Assembly (NCBI GenBank): GCA_036362985.1
Contig: JAYGXS010000003.1
Coordinates: forward strand, 81,995,746-82,059,745
Length of the DNA stretch: 64,000 nucleotides
DNA from: Ligula intestinalis
Lineage: Eukaryota; Platyhelminthes; Cestoda; Diphyllobothriidea; Diphyllobothriidae
Direction: 5' to 3'
Position 1 is the stretch's first letter. Every line of letters starts with the position of its first letter. Shown in pieces: positions 31,870 to 42,236 of this stretch. The position numbers were made by a program, and so were the translations under genes. Under the pieces are notes generated by a model. That model was not told the origin of the DNA and made no database searches. It saw only the letters and a list, made by a program, of their open reading frames with translations.

Positions 31870-32870
31870 GTCTGGCTAGTGCGTTATTTGGCAGGTGTCT
31901 TTTGGTACCCCTGGGCGGAGGGATATCTTCCTATCAGTTTATTAAAATTAAGTGATGATGATGCTGATGATTTAAAAGTTTGCGAGAAAAAGACAGGGTT
32001 GAACATCCATCCCGCTTCTTTTAATCGTTTTTTTTCATGACAGAGGCCAAATTAACCACCATCAAATTAAGCGTGGATGAGATTCCGACCATTGATTCGG
32101 TTGCTCTGCTGGAAGTTGCTGGTCTGTGAGAACTTCTAATGCTCCGAGAAACGACGTCATGAGGATCGGATGGAATACCTGCAAAGCTGTTAAAAGAGCT
32201 AGCCGTAGCGTTGGCAGAGCCCCTGCACTTACTCTTCCGACCTCACCCTTTTTGCTTCTTCACCCCACCCCTTCCCCACCCCCGCCCACCTCCCGTGGCG
32301 TATTCACATCCGCTTGTCATGTCGGGTGTCAATCGCGAGTCTGAAACAGCTGCCTGCCACCAATGATAAAGGGGACAAACACAAACACGGTGACGACGAC
32401 TATTCCCCTGTGTGATCGATGTACAGACTGGCGCGCGAAAGGCGTGCAAAAGGCGGGGGCGTCGCGTGTGACTGATATACGGACAGGCGCGCATTCGCGC
32501 GTGTGTGTGCCCAAGCTCCGCGATTGACTTAAAAATAGCTGCCATCCACCAATGATAATTGAGGTTCACACAGAGGCAGTCAAGACTTTTATTAAGTATA
32601 CAGATAGGCTTGGCTTCCTCGAGTGATTATCATATCGGAAACACGTTAAATTTGTAGCGCTATTTGGAAGATTAAGAGGTACTTCACGTGGTATTCAGCA
32701 AATGATGCAACTAGGTTATTTAATCTATTGCGTTACCCGAACCGATAAAATAGACCTGAATGGTTAGTGGGATCTAGCTGGTATTGGATTTTGTCATCCG
32801 TCGGCGCCTGCTTATAAAATAGTAAAGGTAAATTGGTTTGACCCTCATCACTACGATCTTCAGGCCCTGT
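31870..32870. other. intergenic, nothing recognised
   Basis: No protein recognised. A C-rich/CA-rich patch at about 32240-32520 gives long but low-complexity frames. Confidence 0.35.
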
Positions 32871-32879
32871 TCCTAGGGA

Positions 32880-33345
32880 GAAGAAAATTAATGAGAGACC
32901 AGAGAGGGAAGAACAGTTTATTCTGTACAGAGGGAATGGAGAAAAGGTAGGATGAGGTTTGACTCACGATCAAGAACAGTCCGTTCCCTAGTGGGTTGCG
33001 TCCGGAGTGTTAGAGCAGAGGCATTCCTCGCAGTCAGTCGCCCAGCGGCTGTCTTTGTCTTAGTCAGGTTTGAAAGTGATTGATCAAACCGTGAGAGGCC
33101 TGTGGTGCGCGCGTGATAGCAGGTCGTGCCCTATAAATGTAGGTCGACAGACGTCGTGCGTCCGCACATGTTGGCTGGCAACGCAGGTCAGGCGTTGGCG
33201 CGTAGTATGCGGCTGTCCCAAAAGGTCGGTCGAGTCTTGCAGTCACGCGACCTCATGCGGGGAGGACATAGGAGGTCACTTCATGTTAACCCTGGGTCGA
33301 CTATCAATTGCAAAACTTTGTACAGAGCAATAAAGGATGCTTAAT
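32880..33345. other. possible LTR-like island
   Basis: This stretch is more GC-rich than its surroundings. It has a TATA-like CCTATAAATG at about 33129 and an AATAAAGG at 33329-33336, spaced as promoter and polyadenylation signal in a solo LTR. No target duplication, TG...CA ends or second copy were found, so this is only a suggestion. Confidence 0.2.
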
Positions 33346-33349
33346 GCAG

Positions 33350-35960
33350 TCAGGATCTGGCCTGAGGAAATACTCACCGACATTTTGCAGCAGGTTTTAG
33401 AAAAGAAAAGATATATTAGTTAAGGGCGTGAATACTGATTCCTTGCAGTAAAACCACCCAATTAAGTGTTGCCCCAGAATTCGTTGTGAATCGCCACTGT
33501 TATAAAATGAGTTAACAAATAGCATCAATGCGTTTTAATATAAGTAAACCAGAAAGCAGCTATGAGAACATGGCGACATGAATAAATGTAAGGGTAAGTA
33601 AGCTCAGCCGCACTTACGTCTTAAGATAAATCAAGACTTAGTGTCATTTTATTTGATAAAAGGCAACTTTCACAACACGATTTCACATTGCAAGCCTCGT
33701 AAACCAATTTTTCTATCTGTAGCTTGTCTTCATACTATTCCGAGACAACTCATTCGAATGTTTGTCATGATACCACATGCTGCTACAACTTTATATTGAC
33801 CGTAACAATAATATGGATTACATTACATTTATAGGGTGTTCAAAGGGCATTCCATGCCTGTTACCCTTTAAATATACAAATATATTATATATAATGGGTA
33901 GAAGTGTATGCAAGGGACCTGAATGGCAAATGCCTTATATCCGTTTACGAATTTTGGTGGAAAAGACTTTGAATATGTCGAAGTGGAATGCGAGTTTTTT
34001 CGGGTTGACAGTAAGGTACCGACAACATTGTGTTCTTTGGGAAAATTTTTAAAAGATTCAATTTTGCAAAGGAGGGTCACGCGTGATTCATACGCTTTAC
34101 TGTCTACTTATTACAATGCAGAGGGCTATTTTTCAACGAGCATGCAGAGACGAGATCCAAACTATTTCCCAGAATACTGCCGATGGGTTTGATCTTTAGT
34201 AGGGTGACCAATAGCCACAATGGCAACATACTTAAACTATATGCCATCGTAAGGCCACCGCAGGTCATCAGTATGATGCAAGAATAACGTGAGAGGATAA
34301 GACGGAACAATGAAGCATCCCAATGCTATGAGGTAACAGAGGGGATTTTTGCTTCGTGGACCTGACATATTGAGTGCGGAGAGCAATGACCTCTGTAGCC
34401 TATAAAACATAATCCCGCATGGAGATACTGTTTGAGATGTTAGCATAGGAGTGTAGGAAGCAAAACAAAGCTACAAACAAAAACGAGAAAACGCATGCAG
34501 TAAAAAGATAAAAAGACAAACACGAAGGTATGCCTGACAGTTGTTATTAGTTGGATGATTTTGTGCCAAATTCCGGAGAAGTACGTATCAGTGATAAGGC
34601 TCCGGTTATGTTGGAGTTTATGAATGTAGGATAAGGGTAGAGCTTGGCTTACGAATTTAATCGGAGCAGATATGCTGAACAAGATATCCACAAAAAATGA
34701 GACAGCTATGTCCACCGCTGCTATTGACGACGCAGGTTATGTGCAAGTGGTGCTTATCGGTAAAAATAGCCTGAATTGATCCATCATTTTCGTTTAATTA
34801 ATCCTTTTTTAGGACCATTGTAAATGCCACATTATGGAAGCATCCTAGCCTACCAGTAGAGGAATTTTCATATGCACGGTATATTTATTTCCTTCATTTT
34901 CAAATAGCCAAATGTCCTGAAACAACGCAGAAAGTTTTAACCTCGTAAACGTTGTGCGAATTTGCGTCTGCTTCAAGAACGTGACTGGCTAGACTGGATT
35001 GGCGCAAGTGGACACTCGTACACAGATGCTAACAGACGACAAAGTAGAGAGGTTGAGTGTTGCACGCGGAGTTTGTTCACTTCACACGCTTGGCATCGCC
35101 GCTTTGCACAAGCGAACCCGCCCCCACCCGCTTTTCGTTATTTTGAATACCACAAACCCAAAGGTCATTTGGATCCGAACTGACTTTATACCTCGTTTTT
35201 ATGTTTCTTAAACAAATAAGTAATATGACTTTGTTTCTACTTTTAGTCCTACGAATGCGGTGAACTTCGGATCAGGCAGGATAGGCGTAGCAGGAGTGAA
35301 ATTCAATAAAAAGACACAAATATCTCTATCCGGCAGGCTACACCAAATTGAGTCGGACTTACTCCAACGTTTCCAAGGGCATATCTAGGCACCTTCCACC
35401 TTTGTGCCAGACGACCTACGCCTCGATTTTAAAATTTTTTTTAGAAATTTTGGTCATAACGTAGTTTATATGACCTCATAAACATATAAATAAAACAGGC
35501 TTTCTAGTGTTTTCTTTCCCTATAGTTTAACGTTTAGGGTTGATTCGTCGTAAAAAGGCTTAAAATACCCTTCTGACAAAGTCACCCGTATTAGTCTCAT
35601 CAAGGCAAGCCAAGAAGGTGGCCCATAAATTATCTGCAGGAACTCTTTAGACTTTTCCAGTTTTTTGCTATAAATGGGGTGTCGAAGTTTTGGGATGATT
35701 TAATCAAAGTCCAGCCGCCTGCTAAAAAGGCAGGTACCGAGTTTGGCTGGAAAGCAGACACTGGAGTTAATGGAAGGTGAATTGTTTGCTGCAACCAATT
35801 TCACTGTGCAAGGCCTTTCATGCAGATTTTGGTTGCCTTTCTCAACGAGGCAAGTTGTTTGCGCATCATATGAGTTTCGCGACACTGTCTTCTAAGTTTT
35901 TTCATTATGATAGGAAGCGCTGAACGGACTGAATTTTCATAGTCGTCTGCATTGTCGAGG
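33350..35960. other. AT-rich intergenic sequence, no gene recognised
   Basis: Open frames of 70-90 codons at 33777-34192 have no recognisable domain. Frames on both strands overlap, which argues against coding. No SINE or LINE was recognised. Confidence 0.35.
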
Positions 35961-36520
35961 GACCTTATAATTCAGAAGATAAATTGGCGAACATACGTTT
36001 GTTTTCGATAAATTCTCGTCAGGCCTTTACATTTATATGGTAAGAAATAAATCAACTATGCTGGTTGGTGGACAGATGCAGTGTTATTTTTGTCAGGATA
36101 TATTGGTCGCACGAGCTGGCGTTTGTCCAAAAGAGTGCGAAAACACCTTCCAGCATGGTTAGGGAAGGGCCAACTTAAAGGTGTAAACAGTTCCATTCTA
36201 GCGCACATAGTAGACTCAGACCATCACGTGGATGCCAAAGAGGCCTTCCGAGTGATCTACAAGGTGCCTTCGAGCAGAGGTGGCCGCCATCAGGTAACGC
36301 CAACCGGTGCTGTGCATCCAGAAGGATTTCGTCGCGGCGCCGCAGTTACCATGGGCAAAACTCGCTAACACGGCCACACACGGTGGACCACAGGTCTCGG
36401 AAACGGGCCCCCCACGGACGTCCAAGAGCCAAATCCAACCACGCAAACCTTATCACCTGCCTCGGACGCCGGGCCGTCTACAGATTGACACTCTGACCGC
36501 AACTCTTCCACATTGAGGAC
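35960..36520 (+). mobile_element. Penelope-like fragment: GIY-YIG endonuclease with inverted terminal repeat upstream
   Basis: Plus-strand frame 36081-36300 reads GYIGRTSWRLSKRVRKHLPA, ILAHIVDSDHHVDAKEAFRV and IYKVPSS. This is the PLE GIY-YIG nuclease region and is similar to 46440-46635. Just upstream (35979-36036) lies a terminal sequence in the opposite orientation carrying the hammerhead. The reverse transcriptase is absent. A downstream terminal copy was not found. Confidence 0.75.
35979..36036 (-). ncRNA. hammerhead ribozyme (type I-like), full consensus core
   Basis: On the minus strand: CUGACGA (36022-36016), helix II GAAUUUAUC (36015-36007, closing pair G-C), GAA, helix III AACA/UGUU around loop AACGUA (36003-35990), then the cleavage base C at 35989. 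Helix I pairs GGC (36025-36023) with GCC (35988-35986), and further out AUAAAU (36036-36031) with AUUUAU (35984-35979) across an internal loop. Every conserved core position is kept. Helix II has only two firm pairs, so activity may be modest. Hammerheads in PLE terminal repeats are known. Cleavage is inferred here. Confidence 0.65.
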
Positions 36521-36794
36521 TCGAAAGATATTGGTAATAATTGGTTCTGAACAACAGTTTACCCGTTTTTTTCGATTAAAAGGTATGAATTCTCTCCAGG
36601 AAGGCAAACTTAATTGTAAGAGGCCGCGGTTGGGTTGCACAGACGATAACACTTAAAACGTCAGCTGTGTAGGCATGTAAGCCGGAAGATTCTGCAGCGT
36701 AACTGAAATAATCGGACCCTGTAATATACTTGCTGCGCACATGCTGTCCTGTCGCAAAAACTGATCGTAGCACATACTTTATTCTCGCCTAAGT

Positions 36795-36967
36795 TTATGC
36801 ACCTATTTGCTTTTCAGTTATCGAACCCATACTTTCTACCAATTCTTCATGCGAAGAGTTCACGCACATCAAGTCCTTCCTGCAGTGCTTATGTATAAAA
36901 CGAACTGTGTGGCTAAGCTGTGGAAATGCGTCCGTTTCGAAGAAGCCACTAGCCCACATCATACGAT
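36795..36967 (-). CDS. possible terminal exon of an unrecognised gene
   Basis: After a good acceptor on the minus strand (CCCACCCTTACAG) the frame reads RMMWASGFFETDAFPQLSHT, VRFIHKHCRKDLMCVNSSHE and ends KQIGA, stop at 36797-36795. It has a protein-like composition but I recognise no family. Two plus-strand frames are also open here, and the acceptor is complementary to a plausible plus-strand donor (GTAAGG). The strand is therefore uncertain, and no upstream exon was found between here and ARPC3. Confidence 0.35.
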
Positions 36968-37026
36968 CTGTAAGGGTGGGCAATTGAAGCTGGATGTGGT
37001 GGTTATTAGCAGGTTATTAATGTATA

Positions 37027-37027
<1 letters not shown>

Positions 37028-37061
<34 letters not shown>
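37028..37061. repeat. (GTT)n microsatellite
   Basis: About ten GTT units followed by TTGCCCTTCAG. Antisense translation gives a poly-Asn run, which is an artefact of the repeat. Confidence 0.9.
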
Positions 37062-38310
37062 TGCCCTTCAGGTGCGAACGTGGTGGTGTTAGCCGAAGAT
37101 GTAAAAATATTGCCTTTGCAACCCCACGAGTGAACTGAAACCTTTAGTAACCCTTTCTTATCGCCTCCATAATCCCGATATAAGTACATGTTTTCACACC
37201 CCTTTTTCCCACACATCTCCTGTCCTCTGTTCCTATCATAATAAACGTGCATCGTTCTGTCATACCCTTGGCTAGTTGAGAATGTCATATAACGAGTTAA
37301 AGGAGATGCCCGATCCAGTCAACAAGACTACTCAAAGAGAATCATTAGTTGAGGATCAAGTGACCAACTTGGGACTGCGTGAATTCCTTTCTACCGAGAG
37401 CCTTAAGGAGGAAGACGGTCAGTCATAGCCGCGCTGTGTACCTGCGCCCTTTTCGAGGTAGTCCCTAGCTCACATGATACTATCTAAAATGTTGTTCCCA
37501 CTATCCCGCTGTCCTGAAATAAATCAGAGCTTCCCCTTTATTTTTGCTTAAGCGACCGTGACCATGTTCTGATAATTCTGAAAACATAATGCAACAAAAA
37601 ACGGATTTACGCTTTGAGAGCGCGACCAACCACGTTCGAGAACAGCATTGTGAACGGTGACGCTTGGCGGGAATGTCTGTGAGTTCCTTCTTCCTACTTC
37701 TTCTTTTATTAATTCTGCAAACGTTTTGCATATATTTAGTTCTTTGTGTTTCCGTTTTGTTTTCTTAAATGTAAATTCTATTATCATTGTTCGTCTATTA
37801 GACTTTAACTATCCCTAACTTGGTTTATGGTTTTGTATGAGTTAATATATGTTATCCGTTCACAAAACCGCCGCATTAATGTAACAGTATTAGGTTTATA
37901 CGCAAACGTCAGCGAACTGCCTATTGAGTGGCATACCGTAGTAGCTAGCAGGCTGAAAATCTGCAGTTTGTGGTTATACATGTCTAGCACTGTTGTAATA
38001 CGTGAGCTTGCCAGATTTTAATCCATCTTACTGTCGTCAGAATGCTTGCCTCTAAGTATAACTAAGCATATAATTACTTTCTTTTTCCATGCCTGGACCT
38101 CTGTGTTATAAATATATTATGAAGCCTAGTAATTACGGGAAGTTCTGCCAGCCGTTTAACTGCCTTTTCGACGATAACTGCTATAGCCATTCGCAGTTGC
38201 AGCCTTGTCGCTTCACGCATAAACTGCTGGACGAAGGTAGATCGTTTGTGACTTGCTTTTTATATTCAGGACCAGTGTGGCAATTTCTCATATCACTTCC
38301 TTCGTTTTCT

Positions 38311-39947
38311 ATGCAGCAGTCTTATCACTCCCAATTCACGGACGCTCCGAGGCGAGTTGGAAACCTCGCGCTCTTGCCTCTGCGGACAACCGTTCGTGGT
38401 CCTGCTCCGAACGATCAAAATCTGCAGTTTGATATTATTGATGAGGCCTTACTTTACTTCAAGCCATTGATTTTCTTCCGCCAATTTGAGTTCAAGGTAT
38501 GTATGATTGTCATTGCTGGCCCCCATTGACAGTTCAATCGCTTTTAACGCATTTACTAAGTTTAACTGAGCTACACCAAATGTGTTTATGATCTGCCTGA
38601 TTTCTGTCAAAAGACGCCTTTTCTGCATCTTATGCGCTATTTCCCCACACAACATGATTCGCCTACATTCACGCTTTATGTCACCAGCAGCTAACGGTCT
38701 CAGCGGTAGTACGTAGAACTTTAGCTGTCACGATAAGGTGGATCAATATTCTTATTAAAGAAAATGTTGATATACATCTAAGAGACTTTTTTACAAGACC
38801 ACTCCTGAAAGAGTTTCCTGTCAGCAAGCCCACTGTCGTGCTGTCATACGCTGTGATTCCGTCATTCAAATTTTGTTTTACGCGAATTTCCAGCATGCAA
38901 AAGAGCACTCTTCTTCATCAAGACCCTTCAATGTTTTTCTGTCTTAGAGCGATGCCGACCGCGTTTTGGTATACTTGGTACTTTACATTTTGGAGTGCCT
39001 TCGTAAGCTCCAACGGGTATGTTGACATTATTTGTTATTGTTTCATGCGGTCTGTCCATTTTCAGTCACCGGACTTCTAACTCGTTGTGCCTTGTACTTA
39101 CTGACAGCATTGCATTTTTATATTGGTGCATCAGCTTTTTATCGTTCACGTACCCCTTTATGCATTACTAATGTTGGTATCCTATCGCATAGTCGTGCAA
39201 AGTCAGCCTTAACGGAGTTATGTGTAAAAGTTGCCTGCTTCCATTCTAATAGTACTTGCGTTTAAAAGATCCTACAATCTAGTGACATTTCTGAGTCGAC
39301 AAAGCCATTCAGTTGGGCATTGCCTACATGGCTTCATTTTTGGCTGGACTGGAATCACATTAATCACTGGAAAATGTTTGTCGAAATTCTCGTGCGTTTT
39401 CAAATAAAGTTCGTTGCGTCTTGCAAACTATGTTGATTTTGAAGGAATATCTGCTAACTTTATATATATATCAAAGTCGTTGTGATCACCCCGTGTCTTA
39501 TTATTTATTCTGACAATCTATTCAACTGCAGTGCAACACGAAAACCCTTGGAGCTAAGGAACTCAATGCCTTGGCGATAGCGCGGTTTGATCTGCCTGGC
39601 GACCCTGGGTTTCCGCGTGAACTGAATACCCTGTACGCGAAGCCTAGCATGGCTGAGGCAGATACCATGCGAAATTACTTGATTCAACTACGCACGGAGA
39701 TGGGAACGCGCCTTCTTAAGGTTGTTTATCCCGACGAGGCTGGTCCACCCAGCAAGGTAAGTCGCCTCAGTGTAATTTTCATGTGAAAGGGTTCTTAAGC
39801 GTTTTTAAATCTGATTGCATATACATTATTTTCACTGGAATAAACTATTATGACAGTTCTTATTTCCATGTTGTTGTTTAGTGGTGGCTGTGCTTCTCCA
39901 AACGCAAGTTCTTGGACAAGAGCCTTTCAGCTCCCGGAGCCCACTAG
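38311..39947 (+). CDS. ARPC3: Actin-related protein 2/3 complex subunit 3 (ARPC3, p21)
   Basis: ARPC3 is one of the seven subunits of the Arp2/3 complex, which nucleates branched actin filaments in the cytoplasm. Exons: 38311-38496, 38948-39016, 39532-39756, 39882-39947, all joined in phase 0 with GT-AG introns of 451, 515 and 125 bases. The 181 residues (vertebrate form 178) carry the family landmarks in order: SYHSQFTD, VGNLALLPLRT, GPAPNDQN, DIIDEALLYFKPLIFFRQFE, DADRVLVYLVLYILECLRKL, FDLPGDPGFP, LYAKPS and the end WWLCFSKRKFLDKSLSAPGA. I chose the ATG at 38311 because M-x-x-x-Y-H-S matches the family start. The TATGCAG there could instead be a splice acceptor after a tiny first exon. No breaks are seen. 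Confidence 0.95.
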
Positions 39948-40528
39948 GTACCTTGCCTTACGGATGCAAATTCACTCACACTTGGCTATGTCCGCTTGGA
40001 ATGTCCCTCCTCTCCCTCTTACGCTTTCACATCTCAATGACTTTTGTACTGACGCCACTCAGCCTTCCCTTGGTCACACAAACACACACTTTTTATCACG
40101 ATTGCTAATTTTTGATCCCACCCTAATATATTTTTGCGTGCTGCACTGCTTTGTTTTTACCAAGAGGACCCCAGGGCTGTATTTTGAAGGCTCAATTGTA
40201 AAGTCGACTACATAGCTATACAACAGCGGTTCTCGTGGCTGCCCATTCGCACTGCTGCTGCCTGCGGACTGCGGTCACGCTTGCCAGTCGCTACTGCAAC
40301 CCTACCGTCTTAAGGGCCGTTCTGAGCCGCTTGTATGCTCCTTAGTAGGTAGACTAGAATGTGTCATCTGCGCAGCGGTATGCAAATCAATCATCGAGCC
40401 AGATGTACTTGGATTGGCCGTTGTTGAACGCTCACCGATAGATAACGGGACGAGTGACTTCCGTTAGCTATCGGTGAACTTTCATCAACGAGTGTTAATG
40501 CCTTTAAATTTAAACCGGCAAGACAGTT

Positions 40529-40675
40529 AGCTCGTGGTTCGGTGGTTAGACTTCTGATCAAAAGTTCACCAGTTCGAGCCTCGGGTGGTGAGCCAATTTG
40601 TGCTGGATATGACTGGCTGATGATGGCTGGTAAACCAGAAGGGGCCATTCCAGTCTCCCCTGTCTTTGTCGAAAT
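40529..40675 (+). mobile_element. tRNA-derived SINE copy
   Basis: The head is GCTCGTGGTTCGGTGGTTAG and the B box CAGTTCGAGCC. The body is GGATATGACTGGCTGATGAT, ending GGGGCCATTCCAGTCTCC. It is well preserved and lies downstream of ARPC3. Confidence 0.75.
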
Positions 40676-40689
40676 GCAACTGAAGGAAT

Positions 40690-41360
40690 TCTATGATTCT
40701 CTTACGGTGGCCAGATGCGCACAAATCTTGAATGTTGACCGCAAAACTCCCGACTTACTTGAGGCGGTAAATCTCACGCTAATGATTCAGTCAAGTTCCA
40801 GCACTGACTTGCGGCCACCCTTGGCTTCGATTACTCTTAGAAAGGCAGGAATCGCCGCGGTGACTATGGCTTGCTATCGTCCTGTTGCTGCGTTCATTCT
40901 ACACCGCAACAATACCCTACAACTGATTGACACCCGTGCTGGTGTCAGTAACTGGTTTTCCAGAGTTACTGACTGTTTCAAGTTTGTACGAGGGTACGAA
41001 CGCCAGATGCACTGAATATTTTGGCCTGCGAACGTCAGATTACGATGATGACGATGATCCAGGGATTGCGGTTTTCCGGGTAAAAGAGGTCGGCTTACCA
41101 GTCGAGTAATTCATTACCGCTGTTAAAAGCTAAATGTTACCGAGATATACCCCTGGCTATGAAATATCACCTCACGTGAGGCGGTCTCGATTGTTGCTGA
41201 GTCGTTTCGAGGTATTTGCATAATTGTTAGTCAGGCATGTCTGGGTAGTCCTCGTGCATGGTTTTCAATGCTGGACTATGCTCGCGGTGTTATTAAAGAG
41301 AGCTGGCTTAGGTAGTGATGCATGGCAGTCCGCGCCAACTGTTTAGGTCATTTAGTCTAC
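40690..41360. other. no gene recognised
   Basis: A frame running 40542-41015 starts in the SINE and continues (CAQILNVDRKTPDLLEAVNL) without recognisable domain. I do not call it a gene. Confidence 0.35.
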
Positions 41361-41367
41361 AAACATT

Positions 41368-42236
41368 GTCATTCTTACGTCCGATTGAGTCTCCCGAGCC
41401 GTCCATGAAAACCACTCGATGGCCGGTTTGCATGTATACAACTGGAGCAACAATTTACTAACGTTTCCGTCTACGGCCTTGCTGAAAAAGAAAAAAGTTA
41501 TTTCTATGGTCGGTTGGGCGTGTCTGGTGACCAAAATGAGCTATACAAGGCTTCAATCGGTTGTACCAAAAACAGCGAGCATTAGGACTTGAGGCCTCTG
41601 ACCACCGATGCCTGAGGACCATCCTGTGAGTTAAATATACCTACTTCCTCTCGACTGCGACAGTCCGCACCCGCTGCGATCTTATCACGAGAATGTCTCA
41701 GGCTATTCAAGGAAGGCGATTGAGGTGGTTTGGATACGCTCTCCATCGTGCGCCTCGTGAGCTTAGCTATGCTGCACTCGATCCGGCGCTGCAGCCTACC
41801 TTGAGGCGTCGAAGAGGAGGGTAACGGAAGACCTGGCTTGAAAACGTCCGTCAAGAAATGGAAGCAGTTCTTGGGCCTTCTACATTCGGTCTGCGTCGCT
41901 GGAGAAGAGACTGGTTGGAGCTCTCCAGGTCGGCTGCCGCCAATCGTCACGCATGGAGAGGTACCGTCCGTGACCTCATTGAGGTTGGCTAGATCAGGCA
42001 TGATCACAGCCGTAACAAGTACAAGCACATTCTTACTCCTGACTGAGTCTCCCGAACCACCATTGAAAACTATTCGATGGCCAGTTTCAGACATAAAACT
42101 GGAGGTAAAATTTATTAACGTTTCCGTCTACGACCTGGTAGCTTGCTGAAGAAAAAACCTCATTTCTATGGTCGGTTGGTTGTGTCTGGTGACCAAAAAT
42201 TGCCATGCTAGGCCATTATCGGTTTTACTGGAACTG
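41368..42236 (+). mobile_element. RTE-like LINE 3' piece between two direct repeats
   Basis: About 41580-42027 encodes, with stops, the RTE-like C-terminus and 3' end, ending GATCAGGCATGATCACAG like the other copies. It lies between two direct repeats of about 200 bases. The left one is 41368-41565 and the right one 42027-42236. Both contain TGAGTCTCCCGA, CGATGGCC, ACGTTTCCGTCTACG and TATGGTCGGTTGG blocks. The repeats resemble terminal repeats. The reason for this layout is unknown. Confidence 0.65.

Noticed and set aside
31651..32040. Plus-strand frame of 129 codons with Gly/Ala/Glu content
   Set aside because: It reads antisense through the LINE 3' end shared with 42236-42440, so it is not a gene.
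32126..32569. Frames rich in Pro/Ser and Arg/His on both strands
   Set aside because: Produced by a C-rich and CA-rich low-complexity patch.
33777..34192. Two overlapping frames of about 90 codons
   Set aside because: Overlapping frames on both strands, AT-rich composition, no domain. Most likely chance.
36959..37288. Minus-strand frame with a poly-Asn run
   Set aside because: The Asn run is the antisense of the (GTT)n microsatellite, and the rest has no recognisable domain.
37282..37428. Small plus-strand frame, 48 codons, starting MSYNELKEMPDPVN
   Set aside because: It has a protein-like composition but no recognisable family, no splice partners, and lies between a microsatellite and ARPC3. 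Too weak to annotate.
38089..38310. Open frame upstream of ARPC3 in the same frame (MPGPLCYKYIM start)
   Set aside because: Would add 74 residues absent from the family. ATG at 38311 matches the family start.
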